Of a stretch of DNA of 64,000 bases, positions 35,049 through 46,633 are shown piece by piece. Made by a program: the position numbers and the translations under genes. The notes beneath the pieces are model-generated. The model was not told the DNA's origin. It did no database searches and worked only from the letters and a program-made list of their open reading frames with translations. The DNA is from Raphanus sativus (lineage: Eukaryota; Streptophyta; Magnoliopsida; Brassicales; Brassicaceae), in NCBI RefSeq assembly GCF_000801105.2, contig NC_079516.1, positions 47,658,908 through 47,722,907 on the forward strand, given 5' to 3'. Positions within the stretch are counted from its first letter, which is position 1; every line of letters begins with the position of its first letter.

Positions 35049-37291
35049 GGTGGTGGTGGTTTCGTGAGAAGTGGAGATTTGTGGTGTAGTACGGTGAAGT
35101 ATGTTGTATGATTGGAGCCATCGTGTAAGATAATGAGTAAAACAGAGAGTCGTGGTTTCGCTTTTCTGTGGATGTCGTTCGTTTCTACACTAACACCAAA
35201 TCTCTGTCTCACCTGTTTTTTTTTCTTTTTTTTTTTTTTGAAATGATTGTATAATGGGCCTTGTTACAAACGCAAAATCTAGCATGATTATCCTCTTGAA
35301 TAATAGAACTTGTATTGTTGGGCTTTACGGGCCCTGACGTATTTGGAGATATATGATTAGGAAACTCGATTTTTATGTTGCATTTTTGGATGAACTTATG
35401 AAATTTACAAACTTCTTAAGTTTTAAAAAAGAAAACTGAAAATTATTTTCAATAAATTAGGTGTTAAATATGATATGCAGGCTTCAAAAATACTTAATAG
35501 GGAATTTTTTTTTTCAAATATGCTTATCTCTAAAAGTTAAAGGTCAAGCTATATTTTCATTAGAGACAAAGCTATATTTTAATTAGAGACAAAGTCTCAC
35601 AAAAGTTAAAATGATTTTAGAGTAGTATCTGAATGATATGAGCCAATTCATATGGAAATAAAGTTTGATTCATGCTGTTTAATCCGATCTATGACCAATA
35701 TGACCCAGAATTAGCTAGTTTCTAAATGTTAGATATGCTGAGATAATATTACATGGTGCGGTTACACAGCATGAAAATCTCCATAGCATCAACTGCGGGA
35801 AGTGGCATAAGCAAGATTGAGAGAGGAATGAGAGAGGAAACAAGGTTTTTACTAATCTGATTTTCAGTTTATTTTCAATCATTGTTATTTAATTTCATTC
35901 TAATTCCTAAAGACAACTGCTGCTATGTATTGAACTGTTGGCGAAATTATTTCATCAAACAAATAACACAGCCAAGTATGATAACGTACATATAAACATA
36001 AAATAAATTTTAATTTTGTTTATAACTTTACTCGTATATGTAAAATTATAACAACTAAATTTTTGGTCATTCTTCCAAACAATCAAGTTTAATTTGATTC
36101 AACCGAAGTAAGACATTGATAAAACAAAAAGCTTTACACATTTGACACTCTGTGTTCTAGTCAAGAACCTACAGAAAGAGGTCTTTTAATAAATATCGGA
36201 ATCCTCAAAATATAAAACTACAAGATCAATTCAGCAACAAATAAATTAATCCATATAGATGAGTTATATATATTTACACTCATTTGCGAAAAAATAAGTT
36301 AATACCAGGACATATTAGCTAGCCGAATCATTTAGAAAAAGGAACGCTCCCCACCGTCTTCGAAGTTAAGCATTCGTGTGGGAAGTGCCCATACTATTTA
36401 TGGGTATGACTTTATGTAAAAAGAGTCCAAACCATAAAACAAAAGATTCGTTATTCACCTTCTAAGATAAAAAGCTACCTCTTCAAACATGAACTTACCT
36501 TGCAAGCAAAGTATTCTTATCTTCATCTATTATTTCTCATTACTTAACCTTATCTTCACCAAGATTGTTGTTGTAATAATGTTTCAAATGATCAGAAGAT
36601 TCTTGAATGAAACTTAATACAAGTTTACATAGCTTACAACAATTATTTGAAAGTGTGTACTGTGTTTGGAAACTTTCTTCTTTCCTTCACTTCTTACTTT
36701 TCTCCATTAATATTAAATAGTTAAAATTCCGATCCACACATTGTTTTCTAACACTGACATCATATCATATAAGCCATAAACTCATTAATGTGTTATATAA
36801 GTTATTGATGGTACCGCTTTTATGCAGACCATTTGCACCGCACCACAGTTAACAGTAACAAAAAAATTTATATATACAAAATATATGTTTGTGTTACTAT
36901 TAAAACCGCTGCAATTATTCTGTGCGTTACCATAAGAAGACATTTGAGGCATTGGTAAAAGTTTAAAATTAAAGTATATTATCACGACTAAAACTGAGTA
37001 GTCAAATAGAAACAGTCATAAAACGTGAGATAACAAGATTTTACTGTAACAATAGTTCAACATTTTCTCCAATGCAGGCCAACAAACCTTGAAACTCTGT
37101 AGGAATCAACATTTTTTTGCAAAATTAGATGAATTGGATTTGGCTTCTAAAAAATTGTGATTTCAATTATATACAATGTGATCAATTCAAGATTCGAAGA
37201 CTAACAAGCTGCTACATTGATCTAAATTGGAGATCTTCACTAATATCAACCCCCTAAACTTTCTACAGTTCACACAAATGACGACCCCAAA
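35049..37291. other. Spacer between ARASP and MAPKKK17
   Basis: Contains the ARASP upstream region (about 35049-35200) and AT-rich spacer. A degraded 5S rRNA-like stretch lies at 36338-36410, described separately. No protein gene was recognised. Confidence 0.45.
36338..36410 (+). pseudogene. 5S rRNA-like relic
   Basis: The segment contains CTTCGAAGTTAAGCATTCG and later ATGGGTATGAC, in the order and approximate spacing of the plant 5S rRNA internal promoter blocks (A-box CTCCGAAGTTAAGCGTGC, C-box GGATGGGTGACC). The remainder is strongly diverged and no full-length 5S gene is present. It could be a lone 5S fragment or the head of a 5S-derived retroposon. Confidence 0.5.
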
Positions 37292-38383
37292 TCAATTTAC
37301 AATCCCCCCCAGTAAATATTCCTCATGTGACCCACCAATCATTGTTCCTTCACAACTCACCCTCACCGTGATCCAGCCCCCACCTTCCATATCCAATCTG
37401 GACCCATCCAACCCACCAACACATCTCAACCGTCCGATTCTCTCCGAATGACAAGCCCACAAGTTTAAACGGTCAAGATATCTCGTATCCTCCTGTAATT
37501 CCTCTGTTTCTCCTTCTTCTTCTGCTTCTTCCTCCACTGATCTCCAGAACGTTTGATCTGTCACACTTGTCGGTGAGCACGAAACCAAACCGGAAACCGG
37601 TTCAGCCTTCGGTTTAGTTATCAAAAACGGATGGTTTAGGAGTTGCGTCGCCGTCCATCTCTCTTTCGGTTCTCTCTTCAAACACTTCTCCAAGAAGTCC
37701 TTCGCTTCCTCCGTGAGCAACTCCGGAAGCTCCGGAGCCTCACCCGAATACCCGACCCGATAAAGAACCGAAACCGGACTCCCCTCCGTCCACGGCGGAG
37801 ACCCAGTGGCCATCTCAATCACCGTACATCCAACCGCCCATATATCACTCTCCCTCCCCTGTCTCTCCCCACGCGCCACCTCCGGAGCCATAAACGCCGG
37901 CGTTCCCACCACCGCCCCCGACTCAACCTCCACCCGTTTCGAACACCCGAAATCAACAAGCTTGGCCTCGCCCTTCTCCCCGACGACCACGTTGCTCCCC
38001 TTAACATCGCAATGCGCGACTCCCCGCGAGTGAACATACTCAAGCCCTCGCAGCATCTCCCGCGTGTACTTCGCGATCGCAGCTTCCTCGAGCCTTCCTC
38101 CGTTTTTCGCCGCCGCGTCGGCCAGCGTACCGTACGGCGCGCGCTCCATCAGAAGGTTGTACGTGACGACGCCGTTTGGCTCTCTCCTGGTTTCTGATCC
38201 TCTGTATCCGATCACGTAGGGAGAGCTCAACGACGAGAGGATCTTGGCTTCTCTTTGCAAGAACTCTGACCGGTGAAGCTCGGAGGATTTGACGGCGAGG
38301 ATTTCGTTTGAGTCGCGACGTGTTGCGGCGTAGACGGTGGCTGTTGAGCCACGGCCTAGGATTCTTCCTCTAGTCCATTCCAT
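37292..38383 (-). CDS. MAPKKK17: MAP kinase kinase kinase 17 (MEKK-like, ABA signalling)
   Basis: Serine/threonine kinase of the plant MEKK class, intronless, 363 aa. In Arabidopsis MAPKKK17/18 are induced by ABA and activate the MKK3 cascade. The kinase domain fills about residues 3-255: glycine loop GRGSTATV, AVK lysine K32, catalytic loop HCDVKGSN (D126), DFG (D144), GTPAFMAPE and DIWAVGC. The C-terminal tail has an acidic run (EEEAEEEGETEE) and a QDTRYLDRLNLW-type segment. No lesion. A TATA box (38481-38490) lies about 100 bp upstream and ABRE-like motifs lie at 38767-38958. The name rests on collinearity with At2g32510; MAPKKK18 is the near paralogue. Confidence 0.92.
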   Translation of the reverse strand: MEWTRGRILGRGSTATVYAATRRDSNEILAVKSSELHRSEFLQREAKILSSLSSPYVIGYRGSETRREPNGVVTYNLLMERAPYGTLADAAAKNGGRLEEAAIAKYTREMLRGLEYVHSRGVAHCDVKGSNVVVGEKGEAKLVDFGCSKRVEVESGAVVGTPAFMAPEVARGERQGRESDIWAVGCTVIEMATGSPPWTEGSPVSVLYRVGYSGEAPELPELLTEEAKDFLEKCLKREPKERWTATQLLNHPFLITKPKAEPVSGLVSCSPTSVTDQTFWRSVEEEAEEEGETEELQEDTRYLDRLNLWACHSERIGRLRCVGGLDGSRLDMEGGGWITVRVSCEGTMIGGSHEEYLLGGIVN

Positions 38384-38480
38384 TTGGACAAGACTAGAGA
38401 AGTTATTTTTTTTTTTTTAAGTTTGTATGTGTTTTGTATCGTTTTGCTTTTTTACACTCTGATGCTATTCAACACAAGGC

Positions 38481-38490
38481 TTTATATATA
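38481..38490 (-). promoter_or_regulatory. TATA box of MAPKKK17
   Basis: On the minus strand the sequence reads TATATATAAA, about 100 bp upstream of the MAPKKK17 ATG, a normal plant TATA to start-codon distance. Confidence 0.6.
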
Positions 38491-38766
38491 ATGGGAGGGA
38501 TTAGACGATAGTGTATACTTTTGGTAACATCGAGTTTATCTACCAACGTTTATTATTATGAATATAATAACGTAAATATGTTCTTGTGTGTACACGTGAA
38601 TTTCTTTTTAAAGTTGATAACCAAATGGAAACCTGTTTTGATTTGATTTGATTTGGTTATTTTTTTATTTTTTAAAGTAACCAACAAAAAAAAAAAATGT
38701 GAAGTTTCAAGAGCACCAAAAGAAGAGAGGTTTTGAGAAACGTGAGTAAAATATCAATTGGCATGT

Positions 38767-38958
38767 GACGTGGCAGTGGAACGTATCTAACGCAAAGTTC
38801 GTTGGGTATGGTGACGTGGTATTTTTTAGATTTCAGTCTCTAGAAACTATGACGTGTCAGACTCTGTGTGGGTTATAGAAGCTTTTAGTTTCTGCTCCGA
38901 CCGTAGTTCCGTATCTCTCTCGAGCTACGTGTCCGCAATGTTTAGAAGCTACGTGGTG
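38767..38958. promoter_or_regulatory. ABRE-like ACGTG cluster upstream of MAPKKK17
   Basis: Five ACGTG cores in 192 bp: GACGTGGC (38767), GACGTGGT (38813), GACGTGTC (38851), TACGTGTC (38936) and TACGTGGT (38950), with a further AACGTGA near 38740. These match the ABRE consensus bound by AREB/ABF bZIP factors. They lie 380-580 bp upstream of the MAPKKK17 start and fit its known ABA induction. Confidence 0.65.
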
Positions 38959-40267
38959 TTTACAATTGGCCGAACGTTTATTTGTTCTCTCTTTCGTTAT
39001 TTGCGTAAAGAAAGAATAAGTATTATTTTGAATCTTTGATATGTGGTTTCTTATGAGTTTGGTATGAGAAGAAAAACTAGTGGAGAAGAGAAGTTAGGCA
39101 TTTTGGTAGATTTTGATCGATCATCTGCACACTTGGAACTTTGTCGTTACACTTCGTGATCGATCGTCTACATATTTTTCAGCATATATTATAAATTTCC
39201 TTAAATTTTTTTTGTTATATTATTGTAGAAATCACTGCCTGTTTTAATCTGTTTTCTATTAATTTATGCATCTGTATCTAGGTCTATTATCTTGTTTTCA
39301 TATTTGATTCTCCTTGCTGATTTTTTGTATACGCCAGAATATAAAACAAGATCTCAATGTGTTAATTGTTAACTATGTCTTCACACCTACAAACAGATGC
39401 AACCCACATTATCATTTCAGGCTCTGTCCTTACGGAAATTATTTTCTTGCTAGTTGTGTAATTTAAAATTTGTTTTCCTAAACAAAATCACTGCAAAGAT
39501 TTGGGATATCATTTTTTCCACCGGAGACCAAGACTAATGTTAAACTATATATATGTTTTCTTTCTTTTAGTCAACTTTTTATTTATATATAATAGCCGTT
39601 CGTTTAAAAAAAATATTCTGACAACTGACAAGAATACATATAACAATTAAACAGATGAAGAAGCTTCCTTAATAAATCGTTTTCCCCTTCGAAAGAAAAT
39701 AAACGACAGTGAGCGGTGGGTTTAACTACCATTATCGGTTGAGGTTTAAGAAATAAATAATCAATTTTAATTATGATTAGGTCTGTTTTATGGTTCTAAC
39801 TTACATTCAAATTAATGTCAAGTTCACATATAGAACCACGACTAATTAGGCTAATGATGATTTTTCTTTACTTTACCTTTCTTTCGTTATTTCTGCTCCA
39901 AAATAGCTATTTCATTATCAGTTTACGAATAATATTTTGCTTTTATTTTTACTTTTATAACTGTAGTGACTTAATTTAAATTTTAATATGTAATATCATA
40001 CAATTTCTATCTGAAATTTGGAATGTCAAAATGGTGCAAAACACTAGAGCGGGTTGGGTGGTATTAAAAACTTCACAGTATATACTCGAATTGATATCTC
40101 TACTGGTAAAGTTTTTTGCTCTAAAAGTAGAAGTGTCTAGTTCGAATCTCAGTAATTGCAAGAAAAAAAAGATTTAGCAACCGATTTTATCTCTGGAATT
40201 TTTGTATAAAAAAATACTTCATCTTATAAGAAGTTAGTTTTACGCCAAATAGTGTGCAAAACACTTA
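38959..40267. other. AT-rich spacer upstream of MAPKKK17
   Basis: No gene recognised. The 61-codon frame at 38854-39039 overlaps the ABRE cluster and is chance. A possible SINE remnant lies at 40080-40170. Confidence 0.4.
40080..40170 (+). repeat. Possible tRNA-derived SINE remnant
   Basis: Contains ATATCTCTACTGGTAAAG (A-box-like) and, about 40 bases later, TAGTTCGAATCTC (B-box-like), then an A-run at 40161-40170. The order and spacing suggest a pol III head, but no target duplication or full tRNA fold was found. Confidence 0.35.
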
Positions 40268-40270
40268 TAA

Positions 40271-41284
40271 GAGCATCTCCAAAAAGACACTCTATTTTAG
40301 AATTTGCAAAACTCTAAATTTGAAGTTTTTAGGTGTTTTTCTCCAAAAGAAAAACTTCAAAATTCTTTGTATTTTGCACTATGATCCCTACATTTATTAT
40401 AATTAATATAAATCCATAAAGTTTTTAAAAATCTTGTACATATATAAAATTTAAAAATATTAAATTAATATTAATTAATAAAATATTACATTAAATATAT
40501 AAAATTATAAATATAAATACATGGTTAAATATTAAAATACAAGAAAAATACCATATTATTTCATAAAATTATTTCCGTAATGTTCTATCTTCGTCTACAC
40601 AAAAATATTTTGGTAGTATTCTCCAAAAATCAAAACTTCAAATTTAACTTCATAAGTATTTATATTTTATAATAAAGTCCTTATATTTATCATACTTTAT
40701 TTAAATTCATACAGCTTTAAAAATAAATATCACTTATATAAAAATACTATAGAAATATTAATTCATAAAATGTTACACTATATAAAATTTTACATAGAAT
40801 ACACAATTAAATATCAAATTACAAGTAAAATATCACATTATCCTAAAAACTATTTTCTGTAATATTTTTATATATGATTAATAAGTGCATTTGTTAAGTT
40901 TTTTTGTAATATTGTTGTTTTGTAAATCTAGTTTTAAAAGTTATAAGTCTTTATTTTAAAGTTTATATTTAATTCTATGTGTGAAATTTAAATTGTAAAG
41001 GAAAATTTGAAATATTTATGAGTTATAAATTTTTTAAGGATTAAAAAGTTTTAATTGACAAAATATTTAAGAATCATAAATATAATATTTAATTGTAATG
41101 ACTAAAATGCAAATAAAAATATGAAACTTCAAATTTGAGCAAAAACTTTAAATTTGAAGTTTTGAGTAGTGACACTCTATATTTGAAGTTTCATTACCAA
41201 AAACTTTAAATTTGAAATTTTGAAGTTTTTTTTAGAGCAAAAAACTTCATGTTTGAAGTTATAGAGTGTCTTTTGGAGATACTC
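40271..41284. mobile_element. Tourist-like MITE composite (two copies nested or fused)
   Basis: Termini GAGCATCTCCAAAAAGACAC and GTCTTTTGGAGATACTC are clear inverted repeats. A TAA duplication lies at 40268-40270 and 41285-41287, as in PIF/Harbinger MITEs. At about 40612 a second CTCCAAAAATCAAAACTTC start occurs, and the part from there to 41284 matches the size and layout of the copies at 1-657 and 8078-8728. The unit therefore looks like one element partly duplicated or inserted within another. No coding capacity. Confidence 0.75.
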
Positions 41285-41287
41285 TAA

Positions 41288-44200
41288 ATAAAAGGTATAG
41301 AACAGAAAAACTGATACATTATCCCTATGCCACAATCTGAAATATAAATTGTCCGCTTGGTATATGTCAAAACTTTCTACTGAAAAAATAAACGTCATTG
41401 TGTAAAATTACATATATTTCGGCGAAAATGTAGTCTACTCCTTAACTGCTTAACATGACTCATCGCACTTATATATTTATTTTCCGAATAATAAGTATAA
41501 TTGTTTGGTAAGTTTTTCCAGTATGTTCGTAGAATATATAGACAAAATCCATATAAATACGGAAATGTGTAAAACTACGGCGTGTATGTAACACATAGCA
41601 TGAAAACAAGGAGGAATGTGGAAGGACAAGAACGCCTACTTCAAGCAACAACCTACTCGATGTTAATAGTATCTCACTAGAAAACTAATACCAAAAAGAT
41701 GGAAAGGAACAAAAGAAAAAACTAAAAAGTTATTATAGAAAATAAAAGGAAGCACTTATATGCCTACAATATCTGGTGGTTTAACACCAATAACCATACG
41801 TCCAGACTATAAGATTTTGATTTTTCAAAGTTAAACAAGTTTTTTATTTATGCAATTATAAACATGCGATATAAATGATTAAAATATATTTAGTATTTGA
41901 TTAGTTCTGTAATCTGTTGGTATAATTCATCAAGCAAGATATTTTTTAAAAATTTGTCATAGCCACAAAAAAAAATATTAACAAACTAAAGACAAATCTA
42001 TAATGCGTGAGAAACGCAAAATAGACCTCTTTCGTTGCTTCAAAATATAAACTCTAGATATCAAGAGTAAGACATAAGGAACTAATATTCCCTTCTCTCT
42101 TTTCTAGAAAAAAAAACAGACAAATATGTTTGCTTTTTGGATTAGAAAATTGGGATTGTGAATCAGTTTCATATGGTCCATATATTTCAATGTATTTCAA
42201 TCTGGTAAGCTTTTATGTTCAAAAGTAATATTTGATTAACTGCAAACAATTTGCTTACATTACACACTAGTCATCGACGGTACTCAAAACCCGTGAGAAT
42301 ACTTTTTATTCAGAAAGCCTTTTAGTTTATTTATTTATCCGCAGAATAAGACATCCAGCCAATGAAAAGACAAAACAATCATCTCCAATGATTAGAAAAA
42401 TCAATATTAACACAATATGGTACTCTCTTGGTGTCAGTGTAGATATCGTTTTGATTTTCTTGACATAGATTAATCAACAAAGTAAAATAAAATATAATGT
42501 CCCTACAAAAAAAAAAACAATTCTTGAAGTTCTTGTTTTTAGTAGAAGTAACATGAATATTACTACTAGGAAACTTTATCAGGAGAAGCATCCAATGCAC
42601 GCTACCTTTTCTAATAGGTTTGATGGTCGTGGACTTCTATGGCGATTAACCTTGTTTTCCTTGTTTCGCGAATTTGACAGGGGAAATTTCTACATTTTTA
42701 ACAGGTTTGGTTTTTAGTTTTTAACCCTTTTATAATGATCTCTTCATGAACTTTGTTTTAGCTGTGTTTATAACAACAAAATGGTAGATACTTTGAATAT
42801 TTTTATAAGAAAAGCTAAAATATAAGAAAATATATATGAACAATCAAATCCATATATAAATAAGTTTACTCATAAGTAATAATCTCATGAATAATTTATC
42901 ATGTACATGAGTGAAACATTAGACTTAGGTTAAAAGTTAGGTTTTAAAGCATTTGGTGAGTTTATTTAAGTGGATATCTTAACATTAAGATATTAACATT
43001 TTACCCAAAAAAACATTTTAGAATAATTTAATTTATAAAAATTTAAAAATGAAAATATCAATAAGAAGAGAACAAGTGGTTTGAGAGTCTTTTAACTTTT
43101 TTGAGTTTTTTAAATAAGGTTTTTGCAAAAAATCAATTTTTTATTCTTTTCTCATATTTTTTATTATCATTTTTTGAAAGATTTTTTTTTCTGGAAAATT
43201 ACCAATGCCGATACCATAGAAACTTTCCTTTTTACAAGGGTGAGTACGGCTCTCCATAGTTGTAATCTGTGCTTGATCGATGAATCTATTAGTCAAATTT
43301 TCAGCATATATTCTCTCTCTTTTTTGCCATTGTGTATGTTTTCTTCACTGGCCTTTTTGGTGGCTCTCTTGCTGTTGACCGTAGATTGCGTGGGTTCCTT
43401 TAGTCATGCACGTTTTATGGGTTTCTACTAAAAATACTAGTTTTGCTTATCACGATTTTGTCGGTTGCTTTGACATTAAATGTACCATTCGTCGGCATGT
43501 AATACAAAAGAAAAGATATTTGTGCAGACGGTCATGACGTATTCTTATACGGTGAGAAAATGTGAACAAAGCTTGGGAGTGTATACCGCTTAAAGTCGTT
43601 ATCCGACACGACACTACACTTCAGTAAGAAAATCAGAACAAGATCAAAGTCGTTATCATGGAAACTTTCCATGGTTATACTCTAAAGTTTCTCTATAATT
43701 TTAGTTTATTTTATGCTTTTTTGAATGGTAGAATTTCAGAACTGCAAAATGGAACTGATAAATAATTGCAAAATTTCGTAAAGAAAATAAATTCTCCAAA
43801 ATAACAAAAATATTTATCATAATTTGATTAAAGGTTGGATACAGTTGATCTCGTTTGATTGAAGCAGCATGTGGTGTTTAGGCATGTTGACAGTGCTGCA
43901 TCTTGCATAGATGTTTCTCTTAACAATAGCATATCTCTCCTCAACTAATATCATAAGGCGTGTCCATCCTCTATTCATATATTTAAACTCTTATTTCACA
44001 TTCGCCGACAAAAGCAATTCACAAATCCATGCTGAAACACGTGCAAATTTAATTTATAAATTCTTCAGTGTATATTCAAATATATTCCGTACAATTTTTA
44101 ATTGTATTTATAATTAAACATCAAATAAAGAAAGGAATGCAATCTGTTATCCTATCATTTTCGCATTCCCTGTTAATATCATAAGAGTAGTACAAATTGT

Positions 44201-44503
44201 CCTATAAGTAAATGGCATATTCCCTTGATCAAATTAAGATTCATAATTGAGTAACATATAAACAAGTAACAGACTTTATAGTAAATAAGCTTAATTTCAC
44301 GTACACATCGATTTCAGTTCGAGTTTATGAAAGAAGCTTCCAACTTATTACATATACACACAAACCCCACAAGCAAGCAAACAAACAAACCACATTACAT
44401 GATTCAGATGAAAGTCCTAAGAGCAATGTCCTTATTCAAGACTACATTGATCATCACACAATGTTTCCTGACTTGCATGAACACTATCTGAGAAAGGAAA
44501 GCT
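41288..44503. other. AT-rich intergenic region, no gene seen
   Basis: Open frames at 41469-41651, 42379-42600, 43123-43431 and 43911-44117 are low-complexity, with no domain, splice pattern or neighbour support. The last few hundred bases include the probable 3' UTR of the dienelactone hydrolase gene. Confidence 0.45.
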
Positions 44504-45459
44504 TCAAACCAAGTAACGTTTCATCCAAGAGTTGAAACGAGACCAAGCAAGCTCCACCGCAGCTTCGTCATCATCAGAATCTCCCAAACTCTTCCTTCTG
44601 CTCACTCCTTCCGGGCTCCTGTTCAAGAACGCGTGCCCGTTCCCCGAGTAAATGTGAACCTCGTGTGCTACTCCCGATGCTTTCAGCTTCTCTTCGAGAT
44701 TCTTCGCTGCCTGCAAAAGGTTGTAAAAATCATTACATTCAATTCATGATGGGACCTCATGTATTCTTTTTGAGATGTGATGTAATGGTTATATATACCG
44801 TGACATCAGAGAAACCAACAATATGGTCAAGCTCTCCAAAATGGGCCTGAACAGGAGCCTTGGCATGTGCTGGATCCGCAAGCTCAGAGGAAGGAGTTCC
44901 ATAGAATCCAACAACAGCATCAACCTCTGGAATCAAGTGCACCTCCCATACACATTCCAGTCACACCAACCTATCACCACATTTTAGAATTTTTATAATC
45001 CTTTGATATAATTTATGAATACTAAAGTAAACTTGCGGCACCTTTTTGGATCCATTAGATTTAAGCCAGTTAACAGAAGCGCTGATATCTTTGACGGCAC
45101 CTGGCCAGTCAAGGCCATCCATTAAATGCTTTGCCTCTGCCGCATCAAGACCAACCTTTCCTCGATACAAGCTACACCGCGAAAAAAACGTTGTGAGCAT
45201 ATACTCAAATGGGCCATACTTTTGAAAAGCCATTGCAAAGAGACACTCACTCAGGTATAAGGGCTTTGAAACCAGGGTCAAGCTGTGAGATTTTAATAGC
45301 GTGGTTCTTTATCTCAACTTCAATACCCCACCATTCTTGAATCACAACAATCCCGGGCGCATCATCTTTACCAACCACATACGCATCGAACGTCTAAACC
45401 AATATATCACACAAAGAAAGAGATGAACGTTGTATAAGTTTCGTTGAGGAAAGAACACT

Positions 45460-45530
45460 ACAAAAAAGGTTAGTTTACATCATTTATTCTTTTATATTAT
45501 ATTTGTATTAGTTGTAAATGATGTAAAATA
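45460..45530. repeat. CACTA-like terminus with a perfect inverted repeat
   Basis: Starts at CACTACAAAAAAGG, like the ends of plant CACTA elements. A perfect 13-bp inverted repeat follows (tttacatcattta at 45474-45486, taaatgatgtaaa at 45515-45527). No matching right terminus was found, so this is at best a fragment. Confidence 0.35.
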
Positions 45531-45701
45531 TTTTTGTATCATTGAAATAATGATTGAAAGTAAAATGATGATGCAAATAATTGATATCACTTTTATTAAT
45601 AATTGCTGTAATAATATTGAACATTTGCATTAATTAAATAAGTGATGTCAAAACTTTGAATTATGACTTTTTATGTTCATAAGAAACACAAACACAACAC
45701 C

Positions 45702-46280
45702 CAGAGCCGTGCTTTAGGTATATAAAAAGAGGCAATTACCCTAGGCCCTTTCTAAAATTGTTAAATTTAGGGCCCCTCATTTTCTTATTGTTTACTTTAA
45801 TTAGTTAAATTAGTTATATTACTTAGTTTATTAGTTAAATAAATTACATTTAATTTTATAATTTAGTTAAATTTTATATGACATAGTAGTTTGTAAAAAA
45901 AAGTCTTTAAGACAATCTATTTATTTTTTTGTCTTATTTATTATAAACTCATTTATATACTAAGTTTATGTATTTACATTTTTGTTATCTTTTTCATATA
46001 TGTTTTATAAAATATATTTACAACTAATTTTGTCTATTTATATTTGTGAATTAGCGATATAAATTTGGAAACAGATACATAGTTTTATTTGTCATGTTTG
46101 TAGATAAATATAAATAATAATAGTTACTATTTTATATTTATCTTATTTTATTTTTAGTATATATTTATTTTTTATAATGATAAATTATATATTTTATTTT
46201 ATAAATAAAAAATTTAAATTTTAAGCCTAGATAAAACTATATTATTTGCCTCAAGCCTCCAAACTCCTTCGTACTGCCCT
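45702..46280. mobile_element. Non-autonomous hAT-type element (579 bp)
   Basis: Ends CAGAGCCGTGC and GTACTGCCCTG are inverted partners. A perfect 8-bp duplication, ACAACACC, is at 45694-45701 and 46281-46288. The interior is AT-rich, with GGCCCTTTCTAAAATT and TTTAGGGCCCC pieces shared with the 51545 element. It lies in intron 1 of the dienelactone hydrolase gene, 65 bp from the Harbinger element. Confidence 0.85.
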
Positions 46281-46633
46281 GACAACACCACATAAGGAGC
46301 AAATTAGGTGAGGAACTCATGCAGAGACAGGGAAAGAGAAGCTTAGAGCATCATTAACCATAGCACCCCTAATGGGGTGCTTAATCATTTTTTTAACAAT
46401 AAATGTGTGTTAAGCAATTTGCTTAAGCAACACCTAATTAATAACCTCCAATGCAAGTATCTTATTTATGAGTTCTTAAAAAAAAAATTAAACATTGATT
46501 TATTTAAGATAAAATTTATTTATTTATTATATAAAACATATTAAAAGATAACATTTAAAACATAGATTTAAATAAAAACATAAAAACAAACATTAATAAA
46601 TAAACGAGAATAATTTGAAATCTTGTCCCGAGA

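Noticed and set aside
37643..38197. 184-codon plus-strand frame opposite MAPKKK17
   Set aside because: Shadow of the kinase gene with an Arg/Pro-rich translation typical of antisense coding DNA.
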